Assembly (NCBI GenBank): GCA_028279595.1
Contig: JANQNK010000015.1
Span: forward strand, 1 to 55,371
Source of the DNA: Thermoplasmatota archaeon
GTDB lineage: Archaea > Thermoplasmatota > JAKEGO01
Direction of reading: 5' to 3'
Length of the DNA: 55,371 nucleotides
Part shown: in pieces, positions 16,414 to 25,330 of the stretch
How positions within the stretch are numbered: position 1 is the first letter of the stretch
How the letters are laid out: each line of letters begins with the position of its first letter
The notes under the pieces: generated by a model
Databases searched by the model: none
What the model saw: the letters and a program-made list of their open reading frames with translations, nothing else
What the model was told of the DNA's origin: nothing
Made by a program: the position numbers and the translations under genes

Positions 16414-16419
16414 CTGTTG

Positions 16420-18033
16420 ATGAAGATGGTCCCTTTCATGCTGATGCTCGTTGTAATGGCTGTCATGTCGATATCCCTGAGGGGTGCTGATGGGGTCGTC
16501 GTCGATGACGATGGAGGGTCCTGGGCGGATTACACATCGATCCAGGAGGCCATCAATGCGTCGTCCAACGGCGACACGATCGTCGTTTACAACGGGACCT
16601 ACTACGAGAACGTGACCGTCAACCGTATCGTGAACCTGACCGGGAACGGGTCATCCGACACCATAATCGACGGACAGGACACCGAAGACGTCGTCCGGAC
16701 GGTCGTCAACTGGGTCAACATCTCGGGATTCCTCGTCCGGAACGCAGATGGTCAATCGGCTGTGAATGTCGGAGGAAAGAACACAGCCATCGACAACTGC
16801 ACCATCGAGATGGCGGACATTGGAGTGGACGCTCGATGGGCGGAATCCCTAACCTGCGACAACCTCACTGTATCGGACTGTACCAGGGGCATCTATCTCG
16901 CCTACTCACATGAATCGACCGTCAAATGGTCCGAATTATCGGATTGCTCGAGGTCGGGCATCGACACCATCAACAGTCACACGCTGGACCTGAACAACCT
17001 GTCGTTGCTCGGCTGCGGTCTGTCGCTAGACGACCAGAACGTCGACACGCACGTCATCGACAACTGCACGGTGAACGGACAACCGGTGCACTACTACGTG
17101 CTCGTTGACGATCTGGTCCTGGATGGCCTCGAAGGCGACCTGATAGTCGGATCCTGCGACAACATCGTCGTATCCAACTTCACCAGCTCGAACTCGTCGA
17201 CCGGGCTGAGCCTTGCCCAGGTCAACGGGTTCACTTTAAGCAACTCCTACTTCAATGGTCATTACAGGTCGATACTGGTCGAGGGTTCGACGGGGTCGAT
17301 CTCCAACGTCACCATAGAGAACTCGACCTCTGACTACATTGCCCTCTACACATGGCATGTGGACATCGATGATGTCCATCTTTCAGGCCTAGGTCCCGGC
17401 GAAGGCATCTACTTCGGAAGCCAGTGCCACAACATCACGGTGACCAACAGCACGATCGATCATCTCAGCACGGGGATACGGATCAGGGGCGAGAACATCA
17501 CGGTCGACAACGTCACCGCATATGGTCCCGTCTGCGTGTGGGCCGACGGCCTCCGGTACTCGGCCTTCAACAACTGTTCCTTTGAAGGTTCGGGCCTTTA
17601 CATCTATGATAGCCACAATATCACGGTAACGAATTGCAGCATGTACGACGGATCGAAAGGCGTTTACATCGACGATACAAACCACGTGACCGTGACCTAC
17701 TGCGAGATCTTCGACCACTCGAACTTCTGCATTCAGCTCGCGGGCGACTCGCGCGACAACCTCTTCCATCACAACAACATCGCCGACGGTGTCGTAGCCA
17801 ACGCGTACGACGATACTGGCGACAACACGTGGGACGATGGGATATCCGAGGGAAATTGGTGGGATGACTGGAACGGCAGCGGACCCTATACGGTCGACGG
17901 AGGAGCCGAGGACGCATATCCTCTTTCCGACCCGGTCGAGACCACAGCCCCCGAGAAGGTTCCCGAGTTCGGGCTCCTCCTGACGGTAACGATGATCCTC
18001 GCGCTGATGGTGATTATCCGCAGGAGACGATAG
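16420..18033 (+). CDS. NosD-like beta-helix surface protein 1
   Basis: 537 residues. The ATG at 16420 was chosen over upstream ATGs at 16396/16399 because it alone fits the TATA-GGTG-ATG spacing seen in the paralogues. Signal peptide about 1-24, then the conserved opening DDDGGSWADYTSIQEAINASSNGD followed by YNGTYYENVTVN, which is the first rung of a right-handed parallel beta-helix (CASH/NosD type). The middle has an NCTVNGQPVHYY module found in NosD-like proteins. The helix closes with SEGNWWDDWNGSGPYTVDGG. The C-terminus reads APEKVPEFG, a hydrophobic helix and RRRR. Sequons for N-glycosylation are very common. Likely an extracellular, sorted envelope protein, possibly carbohydrate-binding; no catalytic residues can be named. 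Confidence 0.85.
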   Translation: MKMVPFMLMLVVMAVMSISLRGADGVVVDDDGGSWADYTSIQEAINASSNGDTIVVYNGTYYENVTVNRIVNLTGNGSSDTIIDGQDTEDVVRTVVNWVNISGFLVRNADGQSAVNVGGKNTAIDNCTIEMADIGVDARWAESLTCDNLTVSDCTRGIYLAYSHESTVKWSELSDCSRSGIDTINSHTLDLNNLSLLGCGLSLDDQNVDTHVIDNCTVNGQPVHYYVLVDDLVLDGLEGDLIVGSCDNIVVSNFTSSNSSTGLSLAQVNGFTLSNSYFNGHYRSILVEGSTGSISNVTIENSTSDYIALYTWHVDIDDVHLSGLGPGEGIYFGSQCHNITVTNSTIDHLSTGIRIRGENITVDNVTAYGPVCVWADGLRYSAFNNCSFEGSGLYIYDSHNITVTNCSMYDGSKGVYIDDTNHVTVTYCEIFDHSNFCIQLAGDSRDNLFHHNNIADGVVANAYDDTGDNTWDDGISEGNWWDDWNGSGPYTVDGGAEDAYPLSDPVETTAPEKVPEFGLLLTVTMILALMVIIRRRR

Positions 18034-18068
18034 AACTCTCGCATCCGGCGTAACGCCTATTGGAAATC

Positions 18069-18102
18069 ACTAAATAACAACATCGGTATCAACTCCCGGT
18101 GC
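18069..18102 (+). promoter_or_regulatory. Promoter and GGTG site of beta-helix gene 2
   Basis: TATA-like ACTAAATAAC (18069-18078) is 34 nt before the ATG at 18108; GGTG at 18098-18101 has its GTG 9 nt ahead of the ATG. Confidence 0.5.
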
Positions 18103-18107
18103 GACGA

Positions 18108-21100
18108 ATGATGAGGTGGCTATTTTCAACGTTAGTACTAGCGATGGCGCTCTTTACGATCGCCGGAATTGCTGCAGCGGATGTGTACGTGGACGACTCC
18201 AATTCAGGGGATCCGTCGATGGACGGTACCGAGGACCATCCGTGGGATAAGATCCGGAAGGGCGTCGACGATGCTCAGGAGGGAGAGACCGTTTACGTGT
18301 GGGCCGGTACTTACCGGGAGAACCTCGAGATCGACATGCCCGTGACCCTTCAGGGGAACGGCACGAGCGCGACCTATTTGAACGGCATGGGAGGAGTGGC
18401 GATCAACATATCCTACCGGCACGTCGTCATCAAGGGGATCGCATTCCACAACTGCTCGAACGCGATCGAGACATCGGCGCCGGGCTTCGACATCGACTCT
18501 AACCTGTTCGAGGAGATCGACGAGGATTGCATAGCGATCTGGATCAACGGAACCGGCTCAAGCCTCAATATGACGAACCAGTTCCTGGCATTCCCCTCGA
18601 ACGTTACATGGAACGATATGGACTGCGAGAAGTCCGGCATCTCGGTGAACTTCACGCACATCGGGAGCTACCTCACGGACAGTGCGAGCGTGGATATCGG
18701 CGCCTTCAACTTCAACAACAACACCATCGTCGCGAAGCGCGGTGTCAACATCAACAAGGTGAGGTACCTTGGACATTCGAACACGGGTTCGACATCGTTC
18801 ACCTGGGGCGGGTTCAGGATCGTTGACAACGACATCAACGCGACGATCGGCGGTGTCAGCACGCACTGGCAGATGCAGGCCAGGTTCTGGGGCGAAACAC
18901 TGAACGGAAGTGCGCGGGTGATCCTCGGAAGCCTCGATATGAGCAACAACGTGATCGAAGCCGGGCACGAGGGGATACACTTCCCGATGATCCGCGACGT
19001 CGGGAACAACCTGTACGGCACCTCCAATGTGACCATGGGCGACGTCAGGTTCGATGACAACGACATCCTTGTCTGGAACAAGACCGACGGCGAGGCCGGG
19101 ATCGAGCTCAGGGACATCGCATACTTCGGCGAGTACATGTACGACTCCGCATCCGTCCGGATGGGCGACATCAGCTTCAGCGGGAACACGATCAACTCCA
19201 CGGGCGACGGCATATACCAGGACGATTTCGACTACTGGGGCACCAGGATGTGGGACAACACCACCTGCCTCGTGGGGAACACGACCTTCAACTGGAACAA
19301 CATCACCGCCGGGGAAGAGGGGATATACTTCGGCGAGTACGAGTACCACGGCTATAACCTCTATGATGACGCATACGTCAGGGTCGGCAACGCTGAGTTC
19401 AACCACAACAACATCACGTCCGGTAGCAACGGCATGGACGTGGACGACTGGGACTCGTGGGGACAGTACTGCTACAACAGGTCGGTCGTCAAGCACGGAT
19501 ACATGCAGGTCAACTACAACACTATCGTCGCCGGGATCGACGGTATCGAGACGAACAGCCACGGGCGGAATGCCAACGACCTCCGGGGAAGCGCCTCCGT
19601 GACGATCGGTTCCACCAGCATCGACGGGAACGTCATCGATGCCGGGTTCGCGGGGATCGACGCGGACCGCTGGGAGTATCGCGGTTGTTATCTTTACAAC
19701 GACACCGTTGCCGTCCTGGGAGACCTATCCATCAGCGACAACGTGATAACGGCCGTCTTCGACGGCATCGAGCACGAGGAATGGGCGAACTACGGCAGGA
19801 ACCTTTACGGTCGCGCCAACGTGACGGTCGGAGATATCCGCCTCGACAACAACACCGTGACCGCAGGAGGCCATGGTATCGAGTTAGATGACTTCGACAA
19901 CTACGGTTATTACATGTACAACGATTCGTCGTTCCGGATGGGTGACCTGACGACCAGCAACAACACGGTCGTGGCGAACATGACGGGCATCGAGCATCCA
20001 GAGTGCGAGTACCACGGATATCATATCTATCACAATTCGAAGGTCACCATGGGTTCGATACACCTCGACTGGAACAACGTCACGGCGAACGGGACCGGGT
20101 TCTTCATGGACGACTTCGGGTACTACGGCTACAACGTCCACGACGCGTCCTCCTTCACGATGGGCGATTTCACGTTCAACGACAACACCATCGTCGCAGG
20201 CGAGGAGGGCGTGTACCAGAGCGACTTCTCATACATTGGCCAGCATGTTCGTGGGGACTCCCATGTGACCATTGGGAATCACGAGTACAACCGCAACAAC
20301 ATCACATCGAGATACAACGGCTTGATCATCGAGGACCACTACCACTGGGGCAGGAACATGAACGGGACGTCCACGTTCACTAGGGTAGACCTGTCCATCG
20401 TCGACAACAGGATCAGGACCTCGAACGGATCCGCATCCCATAGGTCCAGCGGATTGGAGTTCAGATGGCTCAACAGCTGGGGCAGAGGGCTCTCCGACGA
20501 CGCTGAGGTGACCCACGGGTCGGTGTACGTCGTCGGGAACGACATCGAGGCGGAGGACGCCGCAATCAACTTCACGGAACAGTCCAATTTCGACTACTTC
20601 GGCTCACAGATGAGCGGGAACGCGATCACGACCATCGGTCATGTGTACATCCAGAACAACACTCTGACTGGCAACTACACGATCCACGTGGACGACCCCG
20701 ACGTCATTGGAGTAGAGAACGTCAACAACTCCGTCTTCAACTTCGGAGGGATCGTGATCTCCGGCAACACCATCAGCTCGCGTCAGAGGGGCATATCGAT
20801 CTATGACCTCCCGAAGATCTGGTCGAATCGGACAGGATCACAGAACCTCTCGTTCTTCAGGGTCCTCGACAACCGTATCAACTCCGGAAGGGTAGGCATC
20901 TGGCTTCAGGATGCATTCCAGACCGAGATCGCCTTCAACAACTGCACTGTGGACAAGTACGGGATATTCCTGGACTCCAGCAACCTCAACGACGTCCACG
21001 ACAACGAGATAGATGGAAGCGACTACGGCATGTGGCTCTGGTCCGCCGACCGCAGTGTGATCTGGAACAATTCGATACGCTACTGTGGCGTGGGAGTATG

Positions 21101-21821
21101 GGACAGGTCGAACGATTACATGGACTTCCACGGGAACGAGATCGACAACAGCACCATGTTCGGCATCAGGGGAAGGGACCCTGAATGGTGCAACTACTGG
21201 GACAACGTCATCACGGGTTCCGGAGACGACGCCTTCGCAATGAACAACTCGAACAATTGCACGATCTACAACAACACGATCTGGCGCAACGATATGGACG
21301 GCATCTACCTCTGGAGCGGGTGCGAGAACGTCACCATCTTCAACAACTCGATCAAATGGAACGGCGAGCGAGGGATCTACATCCGGGACACCAATCACTC
21401 GATGATCGAGAACAACACGATCGGGTTCAACGACGTCGGGATCAGGTGCAACGAGGGCACGAACTTCCTGAACTTCACGTACAACGAGATCTTCTGGAAC
21501 GACGGCTACGGCATTTACCTCGAGAGCAACAACTGCACTGTCCATCACAACAACTTCGACAACAATACGGCATCACCACAGTGCTCTGACGAAGGGATCG
21601 GGAACATGTGGGACGACGGCGTCTCGGAGGGGAATTGGTGGAACGACTGGAACGGCACCGGAAACTACACCATAGGTGGGTCGCCCGGCAATGTCGACAG
21701 GTATCCGCTCGGGAACAAGACAACCACCAACGCTCCGGAGAAGGTTCCCGAGTTCGGGCTACTGCTCATGGTCACAGCCCTCGTCTTCATCGCTATCGTG
21801 ATCCGAAGGCGAAGGAAGTGA
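18108..21821 (+). CDS. Large beta-helix surface protein 2 with a 37-residue tandem repeat
   Basis: 1237 residues. Signal peptide about 1-24, then DVYVDDSNSGDPSMDGTEDHPW, a variant of the family opening, and AGTYRENLEID. About residues 194-912 are nineteen tandem repeats of mostly 37 residues (own entry). After them comes an ordinary beta-helix (INSGRVGIWLQDAF, GIYIRDTNHSMIENNTIGFND) ending in SEGNWWNDWNGTGNYTIGG. The C-terminal signal is APEKVPEFG, hydrophobic helix, RRRRK. The repeat makes this protein more than twice as long as most of its paralogues. It is expected to be an elongated rod on the cell surface. Function unknown; binding or structural roles are more likely than catalysis. Confidence 0.85.
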   Translation: MMRWLFSTLVLAMALFTIAGIAAADVYVDDSNSGDPSMDGTEDHPWDKIRKGVDDAQEGETVYVWAGTYRENLEIDMPVTLQGNGTSATYLNGMGGVAINISYRHVVIKGIAFHNCSNAIETSAPGFDIDSNLFEEIDEDCIAIWINGTGSSLNMTNQFLAFPSNVTWNDMDCEKSGISVNFTHIGSYLTDSASVDIGAFNFNNNTIVAKRGVNINKVRYLGHSNTGSTSFTWGGFRIVDNDINATIGGVSTHWQMQARFWGETLNGSARVILGSLDMSNNVIEAGHEGIHFPMIRDVGNNLYGTSNVTMGDVRFDDNDILVWNKTDGEAGIELRDIAYFGEYMYDSASVRMGDISFSGNTINSTGDGIYQDDFDYWGTRMWDNTTCLVGNTTFNWNNITAGEEGIYFGEYEYHGYNLYDDAYVRVGNAEFNHNNITSGSNGMDVDDWDSWGQYCYNRSVVKHGYMQVNYNTIVAGIDGIETNSHGRNANDLRGSASVTIGSTSIDGNVIDAGFAGIDADRWEYRGCYLYNDTVAVLGDLSISDNVITAVFDGIEHEEWANYGRNLYGRANVTVGDIRLDNNTVTAGGHGIELDDFDNYGYYMYNDSSFRMGDLTTSNNTVVANMTGIEHPECEYHGYHIYHNSKVTMGSIHLDWNNVTANGTGFFMDDFGYYGYNVHDASSFTMGDFTFNDNTIVAGEEGVYQSDFSYIGQHVRGDSHVTIGNHEYNRNNITSRYNGLIIEDHYHWGRNMNGTSTFTRVDLSIVDNRIRTSNGSASHRSSGLEFRWLNSWGRGLSDDAEVTHGSVYVVGNDIEAEDAAINFTEQSNFDYFGSQMSGNAITTIGHVYIQNNTLTGNYTIHVDDPDVIGVENVNNSVFNFGGIVISGNTISSRQRGISIYDLPKIWSNRTGSQNLSFFRVLDNRINSGRVGIWLQDAFQTEIAFNNCTVDKYGIFLDSSNLNDVHDNEIDGSDYGMWLWSADRSVIWNNSIRYCGVGVWDRSNDYMDFHGNEIDNSTMFGIRGRDPEWCNYWDNVITGSGDDAFAMNNSNNCTIYNNTIWRNDMDGIYLWSGCENVTIFNNSIKWNGERGIYIRDTNHSMIENNTIGFNDVGIRCNEGTNFLNFTYNEIFWNDGYGIYLESNNCTVHHNNFDNNTASPQCSDEGIGNMWDDGVSEGNWWNDWNGTGNYTIGGSPGNVDRYPLGNKTTTNAPEKVPEFGLLLMVTALVFIAIVIRRRRK
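18687..20843 (+). repeat. Nineteen tandem 37-residue (111-nt) coding repeats
   Basis: Each unit follows the pattern xVxxGxxxxxxNxIxAGxxGI, then xxxDxxxxGxxxYxxxS/A. Unit length is 37 in most copies and stretches to 40-44 in the fourth, sixteenth and seventeenth. Copies are diverged in DNA, so the array is old. A rung of an ordinary beta-helix is 22-24 residues, so each unit is not a simple rung; it could be one rung plus a conserved aromatic-rich loop (DFDYWGTRMWDN, EYEYHGYNLYDD, DFDNYGYYMYND) facing outward. Confidence 0.85.
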
Positions 21822-21867
21822 GCGCGGACCTTCGGATGGACGCCATCGTCCGATGGTCAACATATCG

Positions 21868-21901
21868 CTTAAATAATCAGGACGATATCCGGAAACGGTG
21901 A
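21868..21901 (+). promoter_or_regulatory. Promoter and GGTGA site of beta-helix gene 3
   Basis: TATA-like CTTAAATAAT (21868-21877) is 35 nt before the ATG at 21907; GGTGA at 21897-21901 matches the complement of the archaeal 16S 3' end. Confidence 0.5.
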
Positions 21902-21906
21902 CCTGT

Positions 21907-23547
21907 ATGCGTATCTTGCTGTTCGCAGGATTGTTCATGTACGTAGCCCTGTTAGCGATCGTTTCCTCAGCCGAGGGCCTTTCGTTCGTAGTCGACGACG
22001 ACAACGGGACCTGGGCGGATTACGGTTCGATAACCGAGGCGATCAACCATGCTCCGGAATTCAACACGATCTACATCTACAACGGTACCTACAACGAGGA
22101 GTTCAACTGTCCGTACACGTTCACGTTCATCGGGAACGGCTCGGACGTAACGACCGTGGATGCAGACGAGGCCGACGACGTCATGGTGCTCCAGGCTCCG
22201 TGGATCAACGTCAGCGGACTGAAGCTGATGGGCCCCGGAAGCGGCGACAGCTATCTCGGGATCAACGACGAGAACGTGACCGTCGAGGACTGCGACTTCG
22301 GGGACCCGACCGACAACATCGGGAAGGCGTTCAGGATGTGGCGGAACAGCAACGTCACCATCAGGAACTGTTCCTGGTCCCTCATGAGGTGGGGAGTGCT
22401 TCTGAGGGAGTGCAACGACACGCTGTTCGAGAACTGCAACTTCTCTTCCAGCGCCTACGGGATGCTGATAGATACATCCTGGAGGATCACGATCCGCGAC
22501 TGCGAGTTCTACAACAACAGCTTCGGACTCAACATCACCGACGGATCGTACGACATCGTCGTCGAGAACAGCACCTTCCTTGCGAACGACGGGAACGTGA
22601 TCGTGGAGGAAGACTCCCATGACGTCCTGATCGGGAACTGCACCGTGAAGAGGTCGGACAAGCACGGTATCCTCGTCAACTGGTCCAACGAGGTCGATGT
22701 CATCGGCTGTACCATCTCGGATAACGGCGATCACTCTAAGGGCGATGAGATTAGGATCCAATGGGCGGACGATTGCAGGATCATCGACAACGACATCGAT
22801 ATTGGCTACAACTATGGGATCTTACTGTCGTACTGCGATGACAGCGAGGTCCGGGGAAACACGATTACAGGGGGGGGCCCAGGGATCCGCATAAGCACCT
22901 CTCACCTTTGTATCATCGAGGACAACTGGGTCCACAATATTTCCAGCGGTAGGGGTTTGCATCTACTCGATTCGAATCACACCGATATCCACAAGAACGT
23001 CTTCCTTGACAACCATGGGAATGAGATTATAGAGATCGTCTATTGCTATGATGTCAACATTACCTTCAACAACATCTCGAGGGACACCGATGCCACTGGT
23101 ATTTCCTTTAGTAACACTGACAATGTCACGGTCTTCAACAACACCATCTCGTGGACCGAGATCGGCATCTATTCGACGGACTGCGACTATCTCGAAATCG
23201 CCTACAACGAGCTCTTGAACAACACCTACTGGGGCGTGACCCTATCTTCAAGGACGACGAACAGTCTCGTGCATCACAACAACTTCTACGGCAACTACAA
23301 CAACGACGAACAGGCCTACGACTCCCAGACCAACGACTGGGACAACGGGACCGAGGGTAACTGGTGGTCCGACTGGGACGGCAACGGGACCTATGAGATT
23401 GGGGGTTCATCGTTAGCCGAGGACAATTACCCGCTCGGTTCTCCCGTCGTGACCTCGGCTCCAGAACGGGTGCCCGAGGTCGGACTGCTCCTCACGGTCG
23501 CAGCCCTCACATTCATCGCTATCGTGATCCGAAGGCGCAGGAAGTGA
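21907..23547 (+). CDS. NosD-like beta-helix surface protein 3
   Basis: 546 residues, starting MRILLFAGLFMYVALLAIVSS (signal peptide), then FVVDDDNGTWADYGSITEAINHAPE and YNGTYNEEF. Rungs of the form NVTIRNCSW, DIVVENSTF and NITFNNISR run to EGNWWSDWDGNGTYEIGGSS. The C-terminus is APERVPEVG, hydrophobic helix, RRRRK. It has exactly the same length as the next gene, with alignable signal peptides, first rungs, last 150 residues and promoters, so the two are a tandem duplicate pair. A G8 run at 22870-22877 lies in the coding region. Exported and probably sorted to the envelope; ligand unknown. Confidence 0.85.
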   Translation: MRILLFAGLFMYVALLAIVSSAEGLSFVVDDDNGTWADYGSITEAINHAPEFNTIYIYNGTYNEEFNCPYTFTFIGNGSDVTTVDADEADDVMVLQAPWINVSGLKLMGPGSGDSYLGINDENVTVEDCDFGDPTDNIGKAFRMWRNSNVTIRNCSWSLMRWGVLLRECNDTLFENCNFSSSAYGMLIDTSWRITIRDCEFYNNSFGLNITDGSYDIVVENSTFLANDGNVIVEEDSHDVLIGNCTVKRSDKHGILVNWSNEVDVIGCTISDNGDHSKGDEIRIQWADDCRIIDNDIDIGYNYGILLSYCDDSEVRGNTITGGGPGIRISTSHLCIIEDNWVHNISSGRGLHLLDSNHTDIHKNVFLDNHGNEIIEIVYCYDVNITFNNISRDTDATGISFSNTDNVTVFNNTISWTEIGIYSTDCDYLEIAYNELLNNTYWGVTLSSRTTNSLVHHNNFYGNYNNDEQAYDSQTNDWDNGTEGNWWSDWDGNGTYEIGGSSLAEDNYPLGSPVVTSAPERVPEVGLLLTVAALTFIAIVIRRRRK

Positions 23548-23595
23548 GAGCGGACCCACACCGATAATACCGATAGTCCAATGATTTACATATCG

Positions 23596-23628
23596 CTTAA
23601 GTAATTCGGATTCCATCGAAACGTGGTG
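23596..23628 (+). promoter_or_regulatory. Promoter and GGTG site of beta-helix gene 4
   Basis: TATA-like CTTAAGTAAT (23596-23605) is 35 nt before the ATG at 23635, with GTGGTG at 23623-23628. The preceding ACATATCGCTTAA is shared with the promoter of gene 3. Confidence 0.5.
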
Positions 23629-23634
23629 CCAAGC

Positions 23635-25275
23635 ATGCGTATCTGGATATTCGTAGGATTCCTGTTCCTTGCCCTTATCGCGATCATTTCTTCCGTCGAA
23701 GGAGTCTCCTTCGTCGTCGACGATGACAACGGAACCTGGGCCGATTACGGATCAATATCGGAGGCCCTCAACGATGCTCCCGAGGGCAGCACGATCTACA
23801 TCTACAACGGGACCTACGAGGAGGAGATCAACACCGGCAAGGAGTTCACCATCATCGGGAACGGTTCCAGCGACACGAAGGTCGACGCCAATGGATCGGA
23901 TGTAGTCATGACCCTTAACGGGAACGGAACATTCGTTAGCGGACTCCATCTCAAGGGGCCGGCCGAGGGTGACGAGGTCGTCAGCGTATCGGCCGAGAAC
24001 GTTACGATAGAGGATTGCGTCTTCGGTTCCAATTCCGATCCCTCGAGCAGCGGTCTGATGGGCCACGGATCGCACAATCTGACCATTCGTAGATGCACAT
24101 GGAAGGACAGGGAGAGGGGCGTCAAGGTCCGCGATGCGGTCAACATCCTCATCGAGGACTGCAATGGCTCCTCGAACGACAAGGGTATCATCTTCGATAA
24201 CGTGCAGAACGCCACGATATCCAACAACGACCTCTGGAGGAACGAATACGGCATCTGGTTGAGGGACGGATGCAGTGACGTGACGATCGAGGACAACAAC
24301 GTGGATGACAGCGGTGAGAACGGCATCGAGATCAGGATGGACTGCAACAACATCACGATCTTCGACAACGATCTGCTCAGGGCGGACCGTATTGCCATCA
24401 ATCTAACTGATACCGGTGATGTCCTGGTCGAGGACAATTACATATTCGATGATCATACCGACAACATGAACGGTGTTCGTCTCGTCAGGTCCGAGGACTG
24501 CACGATCCACAACAATACCATCGAAGCGGGAAACGCCGCCACGGCTGTCCTGCTGGAGAAATACTCTCACAGATGCAACATCAGCGATAACGTCATATAT
24601 TCGGGAAGGCACGCCATCCGCGTCAACGTTTCCAACGGCTGCTTGATCGAGGACAACTGGATACACAACAACTCGGGAATAGGTCTCCACATCGAACGGT
24701 CGAACCGGACCGATGTCCATGGGAATGTGATCGCCGACGGGACCAGCAGCAGGGAGCTCATGATGATCGAGAACTGCTACGACCTGAACATCACCAAGAA
24801 CAACTTATCCCGGAACGAGGACCGGGTCGCCATCTATATCGATGAGACCGATGACGTGTGGTTCGAGAACAACACGGTCGCGTGGAGCCAGCAGGGACTA
24901 TATGCCAGGTCATCGGACAACATCACGATAGTCTACAATGAGTTCATCAACAATACCTACTATGGCGTCTCGTTTTCAGGAAGTACCACCAACTGTCTGG
25001 TCCACCACAACAATTTCTATGGAAACTATGACAACGACGGCCAGGCATACGACAGCGCCTCGAACGATTGGGACGACGGGTCCGAAGGGAACTGGTGGTC
25101 GGACTGGGACGGTAACGGAACCTACGAGATCGATGGTTCCGGACAGGAGGACGGTTCTCCCTTTGCGGAGCCCGTCGAAACCGGTGCGCCCGAAAAGGTT
25201 CCCGAGATCGGGCTGCTCCTCACGGTCGCATCCCTCGCCTTCCTCGCCGTTTTCATCCGACGGAGATACATCTGA
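23635..25275 (+). CDS. NosD-like beta-helix surface protein 4
   Basis: 546 residues: MRIWIFVGFLFLALIAIISS signal peptide, FVVDDDNGTWADYGSISEAL, YNGTYEEEINTG, then rungs such as NATISNNDLWRNEYGIWLRDG and NITIVYNEFINNTYYGVSFSG. It ends EGNWWSDWDGNGTYEIDGSG, then APEKVPEIG, hydrophobic helix and RRRYI. Signal peptide, first rungs and the last 150 residues align closely with protein 3, while the middle rungs differ, so the scaffold is kept and the exposed part varies. It is expected on the cell surface; no enzymatic motif is visible. Confidence 0.85.
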   Translation: MRIWIFVGFLFLALIAIISSVEGVSFVVDDDNGTWADYGSISEALNDAPEGSTIYIYNGTYEEEINTGKEFTIIGNGSSDTKVDANGSDVVMTLNGNGTFVSGLHLKGPAEGDEVVSVSAENVTIEDCVFGSNSDPSSSGLMGHGSHNLTIRRCTWKDRERGVKVRDAVNILIEDCNGSSNDKGIIFDNVQNATISNNDLWRNEYGIWLRDGCSDVTIEDNNVDDSGENGIEIRMDCNNITIFDNDLLRADRIAINLTDTGDVLVEDNYIFDDHTDNMNGVRLVRSEDCTIHNNTIEAGNAATAVLLEKYSHRCNISDNVIYSGRHAIRVNVSNGCLIEDNWIHNNSGIGLHIERSNRTDVHGNVIADGTSSRELMMIENCYDLNITKNNLSRNEDRVAIYIDETDDVWFENNTVAWSQQGLYARSSDNITIVYNEFINNTYYGVSFSGSTTNCLVHHNNFYGNYDNDGQAYDSASNDWDDGSEGNWWSDWDGNGTYEIDGSGQEDGSPFAEPVETGAPEKVPEIGLLLTVASLAFLAVFIRRRYI

Positions 25276-25292
25276 GACCGTCCCCCAATCCT

Positions 25293-25325
25293 CTTAAACC
25301 CGCCATCGCATTCATGTACTGGTGG
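25293..25325 (+). promoter_or_regulatory. Promoter and GGTGG site of beta-helix gene 5
   Basis: TATA-like CTTAAACC (25293-25300) is 35 nt before the ATG at 25331; GGTGG at 25321-25325 has its GTG 9 nt before the ATG. Confidence 0.5.
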
Positions 25326-25330
25326 ACGAA

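Noticed and set aside
18687..20843. Non-coding minisatellite or CRISPR-like array
   Set aside because: The 111-nt periodicity is in frame, DNA copies are diverged while residues are conserved, and the stretch lies in the middle of an intact gene.
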